Origin: Gammaproteobacteria bacterium
GTDB lineage: Bacteria; Pseudomonadota; Gammaproteobacteria; Steroidobacterales; Steroidobacteraceae
Assembly: GCA_009926865.1 (NCBI GenBank)
Contig: RFOD01000017.1
Coordinates: 1 to 47,572 of the forward strand
Length of the DNA: 47,572 bases
Direction: 5' to 3'
Positions within the stretch are counted from its first letter, which is position 1; every line of letters begins with the position of its first letter. Below, in pieces: positions 43,316 through 47,572 of this stretch. The notes under the pieces were generated by a model. The model was not told the origin of the DNA. It searched no databases and saw only the letters and a program-made list of their open reading frames with translations. Both the position numbers and the translations under genes were made by a program.

Positions 43316-46111
43316 ATGAAATTTTTGACGCGTATTTTCGGTAGCCGTAACGACCGACTGTTGCGAATGATGGGCAAAGATGTCCGTAAGGCGGCGGAAT
43401 TTGAGCCCGCTCTTCAGGCCTTAGATGAGGCTGCACTTCGGCAAAAGACCGAAGAATTCAAGGCAAGACTCGGCTCGGGTGAGACCGTGGATACCTTGTT
43501 ACCCGAAGCCTTTGCGGTCGTGCGAGAAGCTGCGCGACGCGTCATGGGGATGCGCCATTTTGATGTGCAGTTGATCGGCGGCATGGCTTTGCATCGCGGC
43601 CGTATCGCTGAGATGCGTACCGGTGAAGGTAAAACCTTGGTCGCGACATTACCTGCCTACCTCAATGCACTAACCGGTGAAGGCGTGCACGTCGTTACCG
43701 TCAACGAATACCTCGCACAGCGTGATGCGGATTGGATGGGGCCGATTTATCGCTTCTTGGGCCTGACGGTGGGTGTGATCCGTAATGGTCAAAGCGCCGC
43801 GGATAAGCGCGCCGCCTATGCCTGCGATATTACTTACGGCACTAACAATGAATTTGGCTTCGATTATTTACGCGATAATCTCGCTTTCCGGCTCGAGGAT
43901 CGCGTGCAGCGACCCTTGGCCTACGCGATCGTCGATGAGGTGGATTCCATCCTGATCGATGAGGCTCGCACGCCACTCATTATCTCGGGTCCGGCTGAGG
44001 AAACGACCGACACCTATCTCGCAATCAACAAATTGATCCCGCGTTTGGAGCGACAGACTGAAGAAGAAGGTCCGGGCGACTACAGCATCGATGAGAAGCA
44101 ACGCCAGGCCATGCTGACCGAAGCGGGACACGAGCGGGTCGAAGCATTGATGATGGAGACGGGTCTGCTGCGTGAGGGCGAGAGTCTTTATGACCCGTCC
44201 AATATCCGCCTCATGCATCACTTGAACGCGGCTTTGCGAGCGCATGCGCTTTACAAACGTGACGTCGAATACATCGTTCGTGGCGGTGAGGTCGTCATAG
44301 TGGACGAATTTACTGGCCGCACGATGCCCGGCCGACGCTGGTCGGAAGGGCTACATCAGGCGATCGAGGCTAAAGAAGGCGTGAAAGTGCGAGAGGAAAA
44401 TCAGACCATCGCCTCGATCACCTTTCAGAATTATTTTCGCCTCTACAAAAAACTATCGGGCATGACCGGAACGGCCGATACGGAAGCGCCTGAGTTCCTA
44501 CAGATTTATGGACTTGAGGTAAATGTCATTCCGACCCATCGAGCGATGGTTCGCAAAGACTATTCTGATCTCGTGCATTTGACTCAGGCTGATAAGTTCA
44601 AGGCCATTGTTGAAGACATCAAAGAATGTGTTGAGCGACAGCAGCCGGTGCTGGTGGGTACTACCTCGATCGAAACCTCTGAGCTCATTTCCAAGGTGCT
44701 ACAAAAAGAGGGGATTGGTCATGAGGTCTTGAATGCCAAGCAGCATGATCGTGAAGCTCAGATCATTGCCCAGGCGGGTCGTCCCGCGGCGGTCACCATC
44801 GCAACCAACATGGCCGGTCGCGGTACCGATATTGTGCTCGGGGGCAACTTAGAGGCAGAACTCGGCGCACTACCGGCAGATACTGACGATACGGTTCGCG
44901 AGCAGGTGAGATCCGCTTGGCAAGCGCGTCACGAGCAGGTGCTTGCCGCAGGGGGCTTACACATCATCGGTACCGAGCGACACGAGTCACGTCGTATTGA
45001 TAACCAGTTGCGCGGTCGTTCGGGCCGCCAAGGCGACCCGGGCTCGTCGCGCTTTTATTTGTCGATGGACGACAACTTGATGCGTATCTTTGGTGATCCT
45101 AATTTCACCAAGCGCTTGCTGTCGGCGGCGGGCATGAAAGAAGGCGAAGTCATCGAAAGTCGCATGTTGAGTAAGCGTATCGAGGCGGCCCAACGTAAAG
45201 TCGAGTCACATAACTTTGATATTCGTAAGCAGCTATTGTTATTTGATGATGTCGCGAATGATCAGCGTAAGGTGATCTATCAGCAGCGTACCGAAATTAT
45301 GGCCGCTGATGAGATGGCGACTGCGGTACGAGGCATCCAAGCCGATGTACTCTCAAAGCTGCTCGATGAGCACCTACCACGTAACGTGCCGCATGAAGAT
45401 TGGGATTTGCCGGGCTTGCGTGATTCGATTCGGAAAGATTTTGGGACAGATGTCGATCCCGCTTCTTGGCTGCAGGCCGACCCTGAGCTCGATGAGAAAA
45501 CTTTGCGCGAGCGCGTGGTGGCAGAGGTTGCGGCGCGCTATCAGCAGAAGAGCGAGCGCTATGGTCCTGAGCTGATGCACCATCTGGAAAAAGACATCAT
45601 GTTGCGCACCTTGGATCAGCATTGGCGTGAACATTTGGCGGCCATGGACTACCTGCGTCAGGGGATTCACCTGCGTAGTTATGCACAGAAAGATTACCGC
45701 TATGAATACAAGCGCGAGGCTTATGAACTATTCAGCAACATGCTGGAGCGGGTGAAATTTGATACCGCCTCTTTATTGATGCGGGTCGAGGTGCGTAGCG
45801 AGGCGGATTTGCAGCGCGAAGAGGAGGAGCGTCAAAGACGTCTGCTCGCGAAGCTGCAGGCACAGCACTCAGCTGCGCAGTCGCCGCTCGATGCGGCGGA
45901 GTTGGCGCAAGCGCCTGGCCAGGCCTCGGGTCAACCTTCGAGCCAGGCGTCGGGGCAGGTCGCGGGGCAGCGAGGCGGTGCGGCCACCGCTAGTGCGGCC
46001 CCAGGCGGTGGGGCGGCCGGCCTCATTGAGCGCAAGGTGGGTCGCAACGAACCCTGTCCTTGCGGTTCAGGTCGCAAGTACAAGCAGTGTCATGGTGCGC
46101 TCGAGACGTGA
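43316..46111 (+). CDS. secA: Protein translocase ATPase SecA
   Basis: 931 residues from ATG 43316 (a GTG directly before it is less likely). Motor motifs: MRTGEGKTL with Lys106, [20 protein letters not shown] (DEAD-type Walker B), and helicase-like [17 protein letters not shown] and [26 protein letters not shown]. The preprotein cross-linking and C-terminal scaffold regions follow. A Gln/Gly/Ser/Ala-rich linker ([14 protein letters not shown] and on) leads to the zinc-binding tail [14 protein letters not shown] (C914, C916, C925, H926), which binds SecB and lipids. No secM-like gene lies upstream. The stop overlaps the mutT GTG by 4 nt. Confidence 0.98.
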   Translation: MKFLTRIFGSRNDRLLRMMGKDVRKAAEFEPALQALDEAALRQKTEEFKARLGSGETVDTLLPEAFAVVREAARRVMGMRHFDVQLIGGMALHRGRIAEMRTGEGKTLVATLPAYLNALTGEGVHVVTVNEYLAQRDADWMGPIYRFLGLTVGVIRNGQSAADKRAAYACDITYGTNNEFGFDYLRDNLAFRLEDRVQRPLAYAIVDEVDSILIDEARTPLIISGPAEETTDTYLAINKLIPRLERQTEEEGPGDYSIDEKQRQAMLTEAGHERVEALMMETGLLREGESLYDPSNIRLMHHLNAALRAHALYKRDVEYIVRGGEVVIVDEFTGRTMPGRRWSEGLHQAIEAKEGVKVREENQTIASITFQNYFRLYKKLSGMTGTADTEAPEFLQIYGLEVNVIPTHRAMVRKDYSDLVHLTQADKFKAIVEDIKECVERQQPVLVGTTSIETSELISKVLQKEGIGHEVLNAKQHDREAQIIAQAGRPAAVTIATNMAGRGTDIVLGGNLEAELGALPADTDDTVREQVRSAWQARHEQVLAAGGLHIIGTERHESRRIDNQLRGRSGRQGDPGSSRFYLSMDDNLMRIFGDPNFTKRLLSAAGMKEGEVIESRMLSKRIEAAQRKVESHNFDIRKQLLLFDDVANDQRKVIYQQRTEIMAADEMATAVRGIQADVLSKLLDEHLPRNVPHEDWDLPGLRDSIRKDFGTDVDPASWLQADPELDEKTLRERVVAEVAARYQQKSERYGPELMHHLEKDIMLRTLDQHWREHLAAMDYLRQGIHLRSYAQKDYRYEYKREAYELFSNMLERVKFDTASLLMRVEVRSEADLQREEEERQRRLLAKLQAQHSAAQSPLDAAELAQAPGQASGQPSSQASGQVAGQRGGAATASAAPGGGAAGLIERKVGRNEPCPCGSGRKYKQCHGALET

Positions 46112-46539
46112 GCGTCATTGAGGTGGTCGCGGCCGCGTTGTTTGACGACCTTGGTCGCGTGTTGATTGCCCAACGCCCGCCGGGTAAGTCCTCAGCGGGT
46201 CGCTGGGAGTTCCCCGGGGGCAAGCGTGAGTTGGGTGAGAGCCACCTTGCTGCGCTGGAGCGGGAGTTATTTGAAGAACTCGGGATCACGGTCGTAACTG
46301 AGCACTGCGAACCGTTAATGCAGCTTGAGCATCGGCAGGGTGATCGACTTATTCAGCTACATTTTTTTGCGGTTCGCGCTTGGCGCGGGGAACTCACCGC
46401 ACGCGAGGGGCAAGGACTCCTCTGGCGGAGTCCCGACGACTTAAGCGATTGCGATATCCTCGAGGCGGATCAACCTTTCATCCTTTTCTTGCAAGAGCCC
46501 AGCCGCGCCATGAATGGGGGTAAAGTGGTTGAGGGGTGA
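46108..46539 (+). CDS. mutT: MutT-type Nudix hydrolase (8-oxo-dGTP diphosphatase)
   Basis: 143 residues from GTG 46108, in GTGA overlap with secA. The complete Nudix box runs from GGKRELGE to RELFEELGI (Gx5Ex7REUxEExGU satisfied). Upstream [36 protein letters not shown] is the typical MutT opening. In E. coli mutT also follows secA, supporting the specific function of clearing oxidised dGTP. No thiamine-synthase-like fusion domain as found in some pseudomonad MutT proteins is present. Confidence 0.93.
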   Translation: MSVIEVVAAALFDDLGRVLIAQRPPGKSSAGRWEFPGGKRELGESHLAALERELFEELGITVVTEHCEPLMQLEHRQGDRLIQLHFFAVRAWRGELTAREGQGLLWRSPDDLSDCDILEADQPFILFLQEPSRAMNGGKVVEG

Positions 46540-46562
46540 GCCCAGAGGAAGGATGAATCAAG

Positions 46563-47572
46563 ATGACGACGGCCAATACAACCGGTGAATTGTTTGAAGT
46601 GCGCAATCCACGTACGGGAGAGGTGGATTACCGGTTTCATGCTCCAGCGCCCGATGAGTTAACGGCGACCCTGACGCGCTTACGCGCAGCGCAGCGCGAT
46701 TGGTTCGCGATGGGACTAGAGGCGAGGATCGAGGTTCTACGTCGTTGGCGCGCCGAATTTGCTCAACGCCAGAGCGAAATCACTGACGCATTGGCTGCCG
46801 ACACGGGGCGCTACTTGATTGCGACGAGCGAGGTGCGCTCGGTCTTGGGGATGGTCGATCGTTGGAGTGCGATCGCGCCCTCCTTGGCGAAAGAGCAGGA
46901 GATGCCATCGGCGAGTTTGCCGCACATCAGTTATCGCTCGCAGTATGTACCTTATTCTTTGGTGGGCATCATCAGTCCGTGGAATTTTCCAGTATCTCTC
47001 TGTTTCATTGATGCGATCCCCGCGCTGCTGGCAGGCTGCGCCGTCTTCATCAAACCGAGTGAAGTCACACCACGTTTTACTGAGCCTGCGATGCGCGCCA
47101 TTGAGGCGATCCCTGAGTTAGCAGCTGTATGGGCGATCCAACCGGGTGGGCGAGAAACCGGTGAGGCACTCGTGGCGGCGAGCGATGTCGTGTGTTTCAC
47201 GGGGAGTGTCGCCACGGGTCGGCAGGTAGCCGAAAACGCGGCGCGCCACTTTATTCCCTCATTCCTTGAGTTAGGTGGTAATGATCCTTTGATCATCATG
47301 GCATCAGCCGATATCGAGCGTGCGAGCGACGTCGCCTTGCGCTCCACTTGCTTGGCGACGGGTCAGGCCTGTCAAAGTATCGAACGGGTGTACGTGCATC
47401 GTAGTGTCTACCCCGCCTTTGTGGAGCGTTTGGTCGCCAAGGCAAGTCAGGTTGAACCGAACTGGCCAGATATACATCAAGGCACGATTGGGCCCTTTAT
47501 TTTTGCAAAACAAGCCGAGGTCGTCGCGGGACAACTCGCCGATGCCGTACAAAAAGGTGCTCGCGTGTTAAC
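46563..47572 (+). CDS. Aldehyde dehydrogenase family protein (3' truncated by window)
   Basis: Open from ATG 46563 to the window end, 336 codons; about 130-150 residues should be missing. AGAGGAAGGA precedes the start. The catalytic residues are present: Asn141 in SPWNFPVS, Glu236 in FLELGGNDP and the nucleophile Cys270 in TGQACQSIERV; the NAD-binding FTGSVATGRQVAENAA is also seen, with FIKPSEVTPR for the cofactor adenosine site. Glu rather than Lys-Ser-only context does not settle NAD versus NADP. Substrate cannot be told from the visible part. It lies 23 nt after mutT and may be co-transcribed, though functionally unrelated. Confidence 0.9.
   Translation, partial: MTTANTTGELFEVRNPRTGEVDYRFHAPAPDELTATLTRLRAAQRDWFAMGLEARIEVLRRWRAEFAQRQSEITDALAADTGRYLIATSEVRSVLGMVDRWSAIAPSLAKEQEMPSASLPHISYRSQYVPYSLVGIISPWNFPVSLCFIDAIPALLAGCAVFIKPSEVTPRFTEPAMRAIEAIPELAAVWAIQPGGRETGEALVAASDVVCFTGSVATGRQVAENAARHFIPSFLELGGNDPLIIMASADIERASDVALRSTCLATGQACQSIERVYVHRSVYPAFVERLVAKASQVEPNWPDIHQGTIGPFIFAKQAEVVAGQLADAVQKGARVL

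Overview
The window is a housekeeping segment of a gammaproteobacterial chromosome. The evidence is the gene order: a kdsD-lptCAB-rpoN-hpf-rapZ block, ibaG-murA, petABC-sspB, lpoA/rsmI/rnpB leading straight into a complete mraZ-to-ftsZ division and cell-wall (dcw) cluster, then lpxC, dciA, an M23 peptidase, secA and mutT. Base composition is moderately GC-rich. The genus cannot be resolved by eye; the arrangement resembles Xanthomonadales/Chromatiales-type lineages more than enterics. I see no tRNA, rRNA, CRISPR array, insertion sequence or prophage.

Left edge (1-5524, + strand): three linked genes for exported proteins. They are the C-terminal part of a very large filamentous-haemagglutinin-like surface protein ending in a repetitive, strongly acidic tail; a 1003-residue protein with a signal peptide, TPR-like repeats and a C-terminal CHAT (caspase-like) domain with an intact His/Cys pair; and a 175-residue exported protein of unknown function. 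This is the accessory part of the window and the best candidate for a poorly described system.

Envelope biogenesis block (5501-12578, - strand): kdsD, lptC, lptA, lptB, rpoN, hpf, rapZ and mgtE read as one tightly packed operon. Two things are missing compared with familiar versions: kdsC between kdsD and lptC, and all PTS-Ntr genes (ptsN and relatives) around rapZ. KdsD carries a tandem HGD duplication at its active-site histidine motif, and LptC has a lipoprotein-type signal. Divergently, ibaG and murA (12648-14156) run on the + strand.

Respiration and quality control (14215-22031): a DegS/AlgW-type periplasmic protease diverges from petABC (cytochrome bc1), across an intergenic region with a perfect inverted repeat flanking a TATAAT box. 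sspB follows petC directly, without sspA. yraN and lpoA are on the - strand; rsmI is on the + strand.

Cell division and murein (22192-40828): rnpB (RNase P RNA), then mraZ behind a promoter with four AGTGG boxes at exact 10-bp spacing (MraZ operator). Fourteen genes from mraZ to ftsQ are joined by thirteen consecutive stop/start overlaps (twelve of 4 nt, one of 1 nt). ftsA and ftsZ have their own ribosome binding sites. A 17-bp hairpin without a T-tract separates ftsZ from lpxC.

Right end (40952-47572): lpxC, convergent and overlapping dciA, an M23 endopeptidase-like protein, secA, a mutT-type Nudix hydrolase overlapping secA by 4 nt, and the first 336 codons of an aldehyde dehydrogenase running off the window. 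Together the region supplies LPS transport, lipid A and Kdo synthesis, peptidoglycan precursor synthesis, septation and Sec export.
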